Source of the DNA: Morella rubra
Lineage: Eukaryota; Streptophyta; Magnoliopsida; Fagales; Myricaceae
Length of the DNA: 64,000 nucleotides
NCBI GenBank assembly: GCA_003952965.2
Contig: CM025855.1
Coordinates: 2,579,252 to 2,643,251 of the forward strand
Direction: 5' to 3'
In this document: positions 1-11,336 of the stretch, piece by piece
Layout: each line of letters starts with the position of its first letter
Numbering within the stretch: position 1 is the stretch's first letter
Program-made: the position numbers and the translations under genes
Notes under the pieces: generated by a model
What the model was told of the DNA's origin: nothing
What the model saw: the letters and a program-made list of their open reading frames with translations, nothing else
Database searches by the model: none

Positions 1-346
1 TCCCTTGCATGTCCACTATTTCTGTAACTAAATTATTATTTCTCCCTGTCAAAGTTAAACCCCGCAAGCTGCACTAGATAGCGGCATAGGGGTTCATTTT
101 ATTAATCGGAATTCAAGAGAGTTTTGGTGACTAGCGTGAACAATATAACAAAGAAGCTGTCACGAGCCGCTAAAAGACATCCCACCCTCTTGTTTATCCT
201 TGCAAGCTGCCTATTTTCTTCTCCCTCCACCATCTGTGCCTATTTTGTTTTTTTCCTCTCTCTCTCTCTCTCTCTAAGTCAGTGCCTTTAAGCAAAACCA
301 AGCCTCATGATCTCATCTGTCAGTTCTTTTTCTATTGCATCCAACA

Positions 347-1846
347 ATGGCGCCATTGAAGTTTGCTCTTCTCCTCTCAGGCTCCCTCATTGTGCTCAAC
401 CTTTTTTGTAATCCCGTCCATTCCCTTAACATAGGCCTTGATCAAGCTGCAGATGGCCCAGTCACTGTGGTTAGTCCTTCTTCCTCAATCCATCTTATCT
501 CATCTTAACAGTATTCTTTTCTTTTTCCCTTCTTGTCGTCTTATGTCTCAAATTGGTTTTGTTGTACTCATGACCATTGTTACTTGCTCGTAGAGTAAAG
601 AGTGCAGTAGCAAATGCGAGTCAGACTTCTGCACAGGTACCCATTTAAGGGCTTGTTTTCTTGGGTTTAATAACTTCTGACTGCATTTCTACACATTTCA
701 ATTGGGATTAAGGATTTGCTCATTTTTTTCTTAAGTTTCTATAATGGGCTAATTAAGTCCTATTTTTCCTTTGGTTATTTGTTTTCGTTTTGAATGATAG
801 TACCACCACTGTTAAGATATGGCAAGTACTGTGGACTCTTATACAGTGGATGCCCGGGGGAGAAGCCTTGCGATGGGCTCGACGCTTGTTGTATGAAGCA
901 TGATGCTTGTGTCACAAATAAGAACAGTAAGTTCATCCATGGTAGAAGTCGATTTTCAGGCCGGCAATCTTAGTTATGCTGTCTCTGTCAATGAATGACG
1001 TTGATTTTTGATCACAAATGGGTTCTTTTTCTCTGAACAATTGAAGAGCTTCCATATGTGTAGCATAAGCATTGACAGCATCTGGATTTTGCAAGAATCA
1101 TTTTGTTGTATTGCATATGCACTGCGTAAGATGTGAAAAAGATTCATATATACTAGTTTTGGGCGCGGGCGCAGATATTTATCAGTTCTTGGAGTTAGAA
1201 ACAAAAATATCTGTAGTGTCTGCGTGGTACAGAGGAATCTATGGAGGACAAACGAAATGGCTAAAACTTCCTCGTGAACCACGAGTAAAAACAAACAATA
1301 AAAAGTAAAGGGAAGTGGGCAAGTGGGACTACCCATCATAAATTGATCACCATTCAGTACTGAGCTGATGGAGACTGACGATATTTTGGTATGCAGCCAG
1401 GCAATACAAACAGTAATTTAGACATTTCTACATTTCTTTAGTTTTTCTCTGGTTTCTTTGGACAAGGCCTTCGGATCCTATCATCTTTGTATGTTGTGTT
1501 TGGTGTACTGTGTCTGTCAGACGGAGATTTGTGTCCATCCTTGATGAATATCATTTTTCCAAGGAGAATTAAACGATGGTTTTAGCTGTTTTAGTAGTAA
1601 GTTATGTATGATTGAGGGTAGGTGTAGCCTGTGGGTTTGAACTGATGATGGTGATGGTGTTGTGACGCAGATGACTATCTAAGCCAGGAGTGCAGTCAAA
1701 ACTTGCTCAACTGTATGGCTGCCTTCCAAAACTCAGGGGCCCCGACGTTTAAGGGGAACGAATGCAAACCTGATGAAGTGATCGATGTAATTACTGTTGT
1801 CATTAAGGCTGCTTTACTTGCAGGAAGATATCTTCATAAGCCTTAG
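347..1846 (+). CDS. Secretory phospholipase A2 (plant sPLA2, alpha-like)
   Basis: Four exons, 347-469, 594-636, 801-926 and 1671-1846, join in frame with GT-AG introns to give 155 aa. The enzyme hydrolyses the sn-2 ester of phospholipids with calcium, releasing a fatty acid and a lysophospholipid in the secretory pathway or apoplast. A hydrophobic signal peptide covers about residues 1-26 (ending near VHS). The calcium loop is YCGLLYSGCPGEKPCDGLD (residues 65-83), followed by the active-site segment ACCMKHDAC with His89 and Asp90. The mature part carries exactly 12 cysteines (45, 49, 54, 66, 73, 79, 85, 86, 92, 105, 112, 129), the number typical of plant sPLA2. The ATG at 347 is the first in the transcript and starts the signal peptide. 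A CT-rich tract at 255-275 probably lies in the 5' UTR. All key residues are present, so it looks functional. The alpha subtype is inferred from length and the HD pair. Confidence 0.95.
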
Positions 1847-2787
1847 AATCATGGGAACTAAGGGCTTCAGCATGTTGTTAATTTTCCTTCTCTCTCCTCT
1901 AAAATTTGTGATATCAAGTACTTCAATCCATTCAAAACGAAGAGAAAACAAATAAAAAATTCGAGACGAGCTATGAAATCTGTTGAAGCCCTCTAACAAC
2001 AAATCAAGAACCACGTTCTCTAAGAGAGACACTGTTCTGAGCCACTGCGGTGGTATGGAACAATCAACTTTTCAGAATGTCTAAGAAAGTCTCCATATAA
2101 GGGCTTAATGCAGAGCATTATGTTATCATTTTAATACACAAGCTTTATTCCGATGAATAACAAGGGGAGTGCCTGCAGACTGTGTATGTTGTTTAAATGG
2201 AAAAATGTTTCAGTCCTAAAGCTTCAGTTCTAACATAAGTTTTAACCTGAGTTGTGACGTCGCCGACACATAATAAATTCTATCAATGACCACCGCATTA
2301 AATAATCTCATTAATGACCATTGATGGAATTCATTAATGTGTCGGTAACGTCACAACTCTTCTGACGACGTGTTAGGACTGAAACTTTGGGACCGAAACT
2401 CTTCCTGTTTTGATGTCAACGATTAGCCAATTGGCTTTCAGATTTGGAACGAACTAATACTGGACTATTGGGTTGGTTTGATCCTCACGGCTTTTTGGCA
2501 TTTGGAAATTGATATGGAAGGACCAAACTTCCTTAAGAACGTGGAATAATAATCGAAGGGTTTTGAATAAACTCATATTGGATTCCCATTAGTCCATAAC
2601 GACCGTTACCATACATGTCCTTCCCTTCCTAATGAAAATACAACCATTCCCTGCCTCTATTATAGGCAAACATCTTATGCTAGTCTTTGTATTCTGTATT
2701 CCCTGGATCTTAGTGTTCTTTGCGAAGGAACTACTCTCTTCTTCTTCATCCAATTTCATCTGTTCATCAACAGTCAAATATGCAAAG
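1847..2787. other. Intergenic region between convergent genes
   Basis: 3' flanks of the phospholipase gene (+) and of the aldo-keto reductase gene (-). Apart from the foldback MITE at 2207-2399 nothing coding is recognised. Short open frames here have no family features. Confidence 0.6.
2207..2399. mobile_element. Foldback MITE, about 193 bp
   Basis: The two halves are inverted copies over most of their length. The left end GTTTCAGTCCTAAAGCTTC pairs with the right end, and the inner parts GAGTTGTGACG and CCGACACAT reappear as their complements at 2340-2360. No open frame. No clean target duplication was found, so the superfamily is not assigned. Confidence 0.75.
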
Positions 2788-5700
2788 TCAATTAAGATGT
2801 GTGCTCGAAAATTTAGATATTAAACATGTCATGCCGGTTTCAAGAACAAAGTATTGAACGGAATGACATATCCACCTTGTCTGAAAAATGTTTTGAATCA
2901 TCCTCTGAGGAGACTCACGAGCTGCATTTTCCAACTGCAACAACTCATCTGAACTGAGTCGCCAGCCAAGAGCACCCAAGTTTTCCTCTGCTTGTTTTAC
3001 TGTCTTAGCTCCAGGTATAGGAATGGTGCCCTTGCAAATGCACCAGTTTATAGCAACCTGGAGAAAAGATTGTTAGGTGAAAATTGGCTCACCATTTCCA
3101 AAGGGATTAACATATGTGGAATGATCCATATCATATAGGGAAGAAGATTACTATGCACTGACGTTTATCTGGAAACAATAATGACAAATTTGTGCGTGTC
3201 TATGCATGCATGAACAAGTCATTGTCGCAAAATAAAGGTCCATCAACCATTGCTTATTCCATACTCCAAATGATGGAAAGACCTGATCTAGGACTTTTTA
3301 TTAACCGTACTCATAACTATGAAGAACAAAGTCTCTAGGGCACATAGAAAAGCTAAGCTATTAGATGAAACGTACCGGTACAGATATGCAAAACTTTAGT
3401 TGAACAGTTGTATTGCCCTCTTTTTAACTTTTTATTGCTAATCTTTTGGGTATCTGCTCTACTAGATTTCACTAGCCTCAAGATTTGTTGACAAAGCATG
3501 AGTGCTAATCTCACCAATGAAACAGGGTTACATCCCACAATCGTGCTTCATTTGAATGAAGCAACCATATATGAATATCTATATACATGCTAAAGATATC
3601 AATATACACACATAATCACATTACCGTCAGTCATATTCTAAAGTCAAGTCCTATGTTGCAATACGAGCAAGCAAAGTCTTCTAGAGACATATGTTATCAA
3701 AGTACTCAATGTTGCTTGCAAAGATGAGTCCCCTATTACCAGCCAAAACTGCCAAAATGGATTGAAGCAAGTTTAAACGCCCTTGACAACAAGGGCAAAG
3801 ACACCCATGAATCGAGACAGAAGAAAACATAAAAAACATGCTTCAGCTGGGGGATGGCATTTGGCAAATTGGCAGGTAGATACAGCAGCCTGCTGCCGAC
3901 CCAACATGCTTAGCAATACAACACCAAGTAACTATGGACCTTCCCAGAAGCACAAGAAACAATTAAAGAAAAAAGAAAAAAAAAATGTAGCAGTACCCGT
4001 CATTTTATCTATCCTTCTGTTGTTCTCGTGGCTTGGTCTATTATTACTCAAATTGAGGCAGAATTTCTTTATCTAGCAGTCAATGAAAGGAACAAATTAC
4101 GATAGATTTAGTACGCCTAGATTAACTACTTAACCAGAAATCTAGCTTCAGATAACTTTATCAATAACTAGACTTGTGTTCAATAAAACCAGTTTGGCAT
4201 CCTTAATTTATAGAATGCAGTAGTTTAGAGCATATCATGCTTTCTGCAATGTACCATTCGCATGGGTATATCAGAAAAACATTAGCAGTAGAATCTCGTA
4301 ATTTGTTGGACTAGCAAATTATATCTCAATAACTAGTAGATTTGAAGCACTTGTGAAGAAGTAGAAGTGAATACTTGTGGCACAGTTTTGAGCCTTCTTT
4401 GAGCAATTTCTCTCAGTGAACGCAGCAAAGGCTCCAATCCTGGAAGAATTTGCCTGAAAAGCAAGGCCCTAGAGAAAGACAAGGTTACCTAAGTGAAGAG
4501 CTATATGCATCAATCAGATAGAATATCATATAATCCTGTTTACCGAGGCCCACGTGGAAGTTCACTGGATGAATATTTCCCAGTAAGCATTCCAAGCCCT
4601 AATGGACTATAAGCAATCAAGCGGATGCCCAGAGAATCACATATATTCTTGATCTCCAACTGATCTTGTCCCGTGCTTAGCAAAGAAAATTGCACCTGTA
4701 ATCAGCACATCGTAGAATATAAGATTACAGCCAAGCATACAAGTCTTTTTACAATAGGCAGCATAACCCAGCGTAATCACCAATACTTGTATGGTAATCA
4801 AGGTGAAAACTAGTTTCACAGTCTTTTCTTGGAACATAAAAAATCTTTATGTTGCTTTTCTCAGTAAAAAGAGGTGTTTGGTAAAGTGAGTGATACATGT
4901 GATAGACATTTACCAGAAGCCATGTTAATTTGGTTATGAACCATAAAGAAGCGAGGCCAATATGTCTTGCAAAAGATAAGCATAGGTACATGCGCATTAA
5001 GATGTACCTGAGCCGAGCATAAGGGGACTCCCCTGGCTTTCAGATAATCGTATATCTTAACAAGCTGCTTTGGTCCATAGTTGCTCACCCCAACTGCTTG
5101 AACTAAACCCTGCATGGTACCGTATTTTGATTATTCTTATTCACATACTGATTTACTTTGAAGGGTTGAATTTGCAAATCAGGTTTACCAACTATGCTTG
5201 TTCTTCAAATCAATGGAATCCAATACTTGGGTACAAAAACTATTCCAGAAAAAGGGGGAAAATAAAAAGAAACTAAATGAGAGGAAAAGCGTGAATGTCA
5301 AATTGTAATTCGATAGAATGACTTCATGCAATTCCCATAAAAAATAAGGTACATCTAGAAAAAACATCCATATGCCAAAATACAAAGGGGAAAAAAGACT
5401 TTTCTGCACTGTTCTTCAAAAAGTAGCAAGACTTTGTCTTTGTGTAGTTTCCGAAAGCTCCAATAATACTTATTACTGTTTATTAGTTGCATAAACCTAA
5501 AACGTATGCTTTGCAGTCTTCAATTTACTCCTAGGCTACAAGAGTAAACAGTGGGGCAATTTTTTGGTCAAGATGGCAATATCACAGAGTATCTTGTTGA
5601 CTGCAATAGTTTCCATTTCTATATAAATAATGGTAACCTTCTCATACATTGCCACTAAACCACCCCAAAGAGCTAACTCCTGCAAAGGAGCATAATTTGC

Positions 5701-7069
5701 AGTTGACCAGTGCAACTGTCCTATTCCAATTTGCTCAATCTGGATCCGATCAAGGGAGGCCCTGAAAAACCATTCTTAATCAAACTTCATTTGAGATAAG
5801 CCAATAGAAACAGGAGGTGCGAAAGGCTTGAACTTTTATCATATAAATTCATTTTAGGAGTTTTGGGTGATTTTTGCCTTAGGTGTTAATACAAGGTGGA
5901 AAATAGCTAAAAGAATATACAGTAAGAACTAGAAAGGAGCAAAAGTAATAGTACTTGCAAGCATTCACAAACTGCCGTGGTGTTAAGCGCCATGGATATG
6001 CGGCAAACTTTGTAGCGATAACAATGTCATCCTGCACCTGCTTTTGCCCTAGGTATACAGATATACCAAACGCAACACAATTAGTAGCTTGAAAGGCATT
6101 AAAGCTAAAACAAAAACTCAGCCTGCATCGCCAACTCCATTATTCTTCCCCTGTTTTGGAGAATCTCAATCACATGTCAGACGAGAGTGATAAAAGGAAT
6201 CAAGGGAGAGAATGGATGAGCTGTTCTTCTGACCGGAATGCCTTCGGTACTCATTGATTGAGGGAAAATTGCATTTTCACCTCATTTATTAATAAATAGA
6301 AAAAAGAGATCTATCATGTTAACTTATATATTTCGTTGTTTTGCATTTTTTCCTTTCCACACTATGCTACTGCACCTATTCTCTTCTTCCCTTTCCTTTA
6401 TAGACATCTTTGCCATCTTCTCCAATTATTTATTGGAGCATTGACATCAAGCAATGTGGCAACTTCAGTCCAAGGGATCACCTTCACTTTTTGACAAACT
6501 TACCACTTGGGGGGACACATTTTGTCAAGAACCGGTTGAAAAAGTCCACTTTTTTCTAATCCCTTGCCCCTTGGTGACTGAATAAGTAGTAGATGGAATT
6601 ACTTGAAAAAGGAAAACTTACCTTGGAACTCACGGATAAACTTCCCAAGAAGCTTTTCACTCTGCCCGTTTAACCTGCCAGTCCCATAAGAATCAGCTGT
6701 ATCAAAGAGATTGATACCGTTCTCCACAGCTAAGTTAAAAGTTTGTTGTAGTTCAGAGTCCATTGATTCCTGGTAACCCCAAAGTAGCTGGTTGCCCCAT
6801 GCCCACGTTCCAAACCCCATAGGAGACACACTCAGTGGGCCTATCTTCACCTGTCAGCACCATTGAGTCATTAACTTAAAATACAGACCAGACGCACGAA
6901 TGCATACTACAAAATTACTGAATAGACGAACGTTTTAAGGACATACCTTTTCCCATGGCCAATAGGGAGGGAGTTTGAGGGGCTTAAAGGGTGAGGAAGA
7001 AAGGGAAATTTCATTTCGAAGACTGAAACAGCTAAAATAGGCTGTGGGTGTTGAAATAGAGAAAGCCAT
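2788..7069 (-). CDS. Aldo-keto reductase, plastid-targeted type (At1g06690-like)
   Basis: Eight exons on the minus strand: 6947-7069, 6622-6850, 5955-6048, 5638-5761, 5008-5109, 4544-4695, 4375-4468 and 2788-3057. They join in frame to about 395 aa. The first exon encodes a Ser/Thr-rich leader that looks like a chloroplast transit peptide (MAFSISTPTAYFSCFSLRNE). The catalytic tetrad is visible: Asp91 and Tyr96 in DTADSYGTG, Lys131 in IATKFA and His166 in GQLHW. The cofactor segment GAKTVKQAEENLGALGW lies near the C-terminus, as expected for an NADPH-dependent reductase of small carbonyl compounds; the substrate cannot be read from sequence. After NIFQTR the last exon reads on for about 25 residues to a stop at 2788. 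The family usually ends near NIFQT(R/K), and a possible donor AAG/GTGG lies there, so a different short last exon is possible. Intron 7 is long (about 1.3 kb). The gene is convergent with the phospholipase gene. Confidence 0.9.
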
Positions 7070-7282
7070 TACTAGTGACTTCCTCCACGGTCACGAGAGG
7101 GAGTTGGGTAAGAGAGAAAGAGTCGCTGGTTATGTGGTGAGGATTGGGTCTTGCCCTTTTCGTGGGTGGACCTTTCGATCATCTAATGGATAGGATCACA
7201 CCCAGTAGTGTCCTTGTTTTCTTTCCCATTGTGAAGTGCTCCTTGTGGACAGTCGACAAAAGATAATTAAAAACAAGATACG

Positions 7283-8578
7283 CAGGGGCGGCACCAGGAG
7301 AGGGCGAAGTGTGGCGGCCGACACCCATTGCTCCTCCCCCCTCCCAGAAAAAAAATTTACGTGTAGTTTTATTTTTTATTAATAGAAGATGGCTTGAGGT
7401 CGATATCCATAAGCCGAGGCCAATTTAGGGAGACCCCTATTAGGTCTTAGACGGCCTAGGCCCGATCCTTATTAGGCTTAAAGCCCTTTTTTTGTAAAGC
7501 TGCTTCAAAAAAAAGAAGAAGTGGAAAACCGCGTCTCACTCTCAGACTCAGCCTCTGCCCGATGACAACACTTAACCCTTCTCTCTCTCTCACTCAGTTT
7601 CTCTGATTCTCTCAGCCCCGACAACCACAACTCTTTCTCTGCCCGTTGCCCACCGACCACCGCCGATGCTCAGCCGCTTCCCACTGGCTGCCAGGTAAAC
7701 TGTTATTTTACTGATTTAATCTCTCTCTTTCTAAGTTTCTCTCTCATATCTTGATATCTTCCCTCTTCTCTCTCTCTTAGTCTTACTCTCGTTCATTGCA
7801 GCTTCTGCAGCCGCCCTTGCCTCTGCCGGCCACCCACCACCACCGGTCCACTAGCCACTTCTCTCTCTCTTTCACAAAATCATGGACAGGTAATGCTCAC
7901 TTCTTTATTTTTTTTTCCCCGAATTTGATTATTTTGATATAATGATATTTGCATTGCTAATATTGGGGATTTTTTTTAGAATTGAAATTGATTTGAAAAT
8001 TGAAATGATTGAATATTTGAATTTGTGGATTGATGTTATGCATCTTTGTTCTGTGGATTGTGTGATTTGTTAACCAATTAGGGAAGGAAAATAAAGGGTT
8101 TCCCTGTGTAAGATAGCATACTATAGTTTCCATTCTTAGTTAGATTGTAGTCCTTTTAGTTTTCATTTTCACTCTTACTTATAATTGAATTGTTATAGAG
8201 GTTGATTGTGACTAGTTGTTGTTCTAGGATAATTTTTTAGTCTTTGTTTGTTGTGGCCTTGTGGGCCTGTGGCTGCTTGCTTCATGAACTTGTAAATTCT
8301 TAATTCTTTTCCCTACACTCTATGTTTTGTGTATCAGAGTATTAAACTTGTTGCATTGTGAAATAATCTCTGTTCGTAATTGATAAAACAGTGGGAACTT
8401 CTTAATGACAAGATTGATATTTACAACAACATTTCAATATTTTTAATATTTTTTATCTTTAATTTTCGTTATTGTAATTCTAAGACACTTTTTACATTAT
8501 GAAAGAAATTTATTTTTGGTCATTTTGCCTTTAAATTAAGTTCGACATCCTTAGATATTAATCTTAGTTCCGCCACTA
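7283..8578. mobile_element. Degenerate non-autonomous hAT element (same family as 25471-27197)
   Basis: Left end CAGGGGCGGCACC and right end TTCCGCCACTA are decayed forms of the CAGTGGCGGA termini of the element at 25471. The last 180 bases (from about 8400) match the last 150 bases of that element: a run ending in TTTAATTTT, then ATTCTAAGACAC, a TACATTATGAAAG-type stretch, and GTCATTTTGCCTTTAAA followed by TTCGAC. The 5' parts share a GGCCTAGGCCCGATCC-type stretch, then CT tracts and CACC-rich DNA. No transposase frame remains. The target duplication is not recognisable. Confidence 0.75.
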
Positions 8579-8966
8579 ATATTAAGTCTGAGATTCACTA
8601 GGCAAAATTAGTTTTTGGGATCAACTCGTAGATAGTGGCTTACCCAAGATTCTAGCCTTCTCGGAATTTATAAAAGTTCTCGTACTTGGAATTTGTCTGT
8701 TGTTTAGATTTTTTGCCGAACCGTGGTGGCATGTTGCGAACCCAGCTGCAAACCTATTTCTTCATTTTCTAGTGATTTTTTTGTCTCTTCTTTTGTTTTG
8801 GGCTTGTTGCAGTTGGGTAGTCTGTCAGCAGTTTCAAAGGGTCAAATGGGAGACCAATCCCATCATTGATCAACACAGGTTGAAGTGAAGATCCTGGCCT
8901 ATATTAGCCTAAAATTTGGGCCCCAAAATGTTATATAAGAGAGAGGGCCCGAAGGAAGAAGAAAAC

Positions 8967-8972
8967 AAAAAA
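8967..8972 (-). terminator. RNA polymerase III terminator of tRNA-Leu
   Basis: A run of six A on the plus strand gives T6 on the minus strand 11 bases past the 3' end of the tRNA, the normal Pol III stop. Confidence 0.8.
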
Positions 8973-8983
8973 GTGAATATGCC

Positions 8984-9063
<80 letters not shown>
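8984..9063 (-). tRNA. tRNA-Leu (anticodon UAG)
   Basis: Read on the minus strand the 80-base gene begins GACAGTT and ends AGCTGTC plus discriminator A. The seven acceptor pairs are complete, with one G-U. The D-arm box A GGCCGAGTGGTC and the T-arm box B GGGTTCAAATCCC are present. The anticodon stem CCAGA/TCTGG encloses the loop TTTAGGC with anticodon TAG. A variable arm between anticodon and T stems gives the class II length of leucine tRNAs. There is no intron and no encoded CCA, as normal for a nuclear plant tRNA. A T6 terminator follows. It appears intact and expressible. Confidence 0.97.
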
Positions 9064-10457
9064 CTTTCTTGCGAACTAGCAACATTTACATTATTAATAT
9101 ATCTAACAGTATCAACTTTTTTCCCTCCTAAATTGTTATTCTCTGGTTCGGTCGTTTTATATGCAGACTTTTAGAACAGCCCCCTATAAAAAATTTATTG
9201 CTTGAAGTCTTCCCAGTTCCCATGTTGGTTTCCAGGACCAAGTGAGTATATAGATTCTGCGCATCCAAGCTCAGTAACTCATTTCTAGCTGTTCTCTCCT
9301 TAAACAGTCCAAGAAGTATTTATTTTAAATTAGTTTAGAGTTTTGATGTGATGGGTTATATGTTGTGATTTAGATCACAAAAAACTTCTCCATTAGATGA
9401 AGAACATCATTAAGGCTTTCGCGCCAAAAATAATTTCCTATCAGCAACTACTATAACATCTTTTGTGAGACTATCTTGAGTGCACGTTGATTCGGCCATG
9501 GAGAGAAAAAATCATACTATGTTTTGATGCATTGAGAAAAGTTTAGCTGTGATCACCCTTTCAGTGCTTTAGTATGTAATTCAGAAGAATTGACCCATTC
9601 AGATTAGATTTTAGAGTACTCTTTTATGCTTAAAATTGAACATTATTGCAAAACTAATTGCGAAGAGCTCACTGATCTTCCTTTTAAAAAAGAAACAAAA
9701 TTGCGAATAATAACATATACCCGATATCCAGAACCTTGATAGAACTTGAGGAGCGAGCAGTACTACAGAGAAAATATAGAAAAAATTCCTCAAGACTACT
9801 ATAACCATTTCTTTTTTGGGTGATTGGAGCTCATACTCTTGAATAAAGGTGAGGAATACCTTCTGAAGTGTAACTGAGGATTAAGTGCTTTAGAGGTCAT
9901 TTTGTCTGCAATATCGAGGATTAAGTAGCTTTCCGCACTCTCAATCCGGTATGGAGTATTTGACGGTCTTTCGACTCTTTTTGAGTCCTGCTAGTCTTAT
10001 TTAGCAGCATGAAAGATCTATAGTTCTTATTGTTTATTTTGTCATATGGTTTCTAATGCAATATAAGCCTATCGGCATTATTCAGACAAAAAAAGAGTAA
10101 GCTTTCGCACTTAAGTTGCTTGTTCGTGTAACCTCACAAGTCACATATGTCTTGCATGTTCTTGCTTTTAAAGATAATTCCAAAGAAGTAAGTTAAAATT
10201 GAGCCATGGCTCGCATAACCAAACAACACACAACTTCAACATTTCAAGCAATAATAATATCTCAAACCATCTTCGTGTTGATGCTTGTCAGAAATTTCAC
10301 AAGCTCACGGTGTTGCCTCACAACATATGAACATAATCAAAAAGCAAGTATACATGTTTGAACAAACCTCCAAGTGGTCACTCCTTCGCGAGATTCTCTT
10401 GCCTTGTGTTCTATAAGTTAAACTTTGATCTTCCCGTCTTACAGCAGGTCCATGTTT
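9064..10457. other. Intergenic, no gene recognised
   Basis: AT-rich DNA between the tRNA-Leu gene and the 3' end of the HD-Zip gene. No family-like reading frame, RNA fold or transposon ends were recognised. The part nearest 10457 should include the HD-Zip 3' UTR. Confidence 0.5.
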
Positions 10458-11336
10458 TCAACTCCAAGAATTCAACCAGTATGAACTGCTACACGACGGA
10501 TCAAGCAGACCACCTGAATCGTGATTGTACCATGTTTCAAGTGATGCTAAGGGACCATATGGTTCTGTCATGTTAAGATGTCCGTATGTTTGTTCCCCAA
10601 AGCTTCCAACGCTGTTCTTATCTTCATGCAGGCACATTTGTCCCTTGAGTTCCAGTTCTTTCGTTAAGCAACTCGGCTTTGCTTCAGGCTCACTATTAGA
10701 ACTTACAGTATCTGACCTACAGACTCTGCTATTTCCTCCGAAATCCTTGCTCTCCCCGTTCCCATCACGGGTCTTTTCCAGCAGATCACCAAGGCTCTGC
10801 AACTGCTTGAAAGGTAAATAGGATGCTTATGTTTATGACTAGAAGTTAAGGCGAATAAGATGCTCATGTTTATGACTAGCAGAAAGTATTTTTTCTGTTG
10901 ACTATATCAGTCTATATGGGAATGCCTTCCACATTACAAAAAGTTCAAAAAAAATTACCTGTTGGAGCAAGGATTGCTTCTCTTTCTTTAAGGACTCGAA
11001 CTGGGATGCTAATTTGTCATATTTATCCCTGAGTGCTCTGTATTCTTGCTCTATCTGTTTTGACTTCCATCTAGCCCTTCTGTTCTGAAACCAAATGGCT
11101 ACCTGGCGAGGTTGCAGCCCAAGCTCTCTTGCCAGTTGCAACTTCATCCTAGGCTCGAGCCTCGTCTCTGACTCAAATATGGATTCCAGTGACCGAATTT
11201 GCTCCACACTGAACCTCCTAGTGTTCTTGATCTTGTTCTTCCTCGTTCTTGGAGCTAGAGGTGACTGTTGGCAGGCGAAGGTTTCATGTCTTCCTTCTGG
11301 CACTGCTTCAGCGCAAGTGCACTCTCTTCCTTCCAT
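10458..11336 (-). CDS. HD-Zip class I transcription factor (ATHB7/ATHB12-like)
   Basis: Two exons, 10959-11336 and 10458-10802, join in phase 0 to 240 aa. The homeodomain spans about residues 33-92 and contains the recognition helix [10 protein letters not shown] (82-91). A leucine zipper follows directly (about 93-135: [20 protein letters not shown], then the [11 protein letters not shown] and [10 protein letters not shown] heptads). This HD plus adjacent zipper, with no START domain, is class I. The C-terminus ends in a Trp-rich acidic tail ([20 protein letters not shown]) typical of the activation motif of this class. The intron lies inside the zipper, as in ATHB7/ATHB12. These factors bind CAATNATTG sites as dimers in the nucleus and often respond to ABA and water deficit; that role is inferred from the family. 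ATG at 11336 is the first in frame and gives the usual short acidic N-terminus. Confidence 0.93.

Noticed and set aside
3783-4076. Open frame of 97 aa (+) within the aldo-keto reductase region
   Set aside because: Lies in the long intron 7 of the minus-strand gene; low-complexity lysine end and no family features.
8700-8888. 62-aa hydrophobic frame (+) next to the hAT remnant
   Set aside because: Short, no homology pattern, ends next to the tRNA; probably chance.
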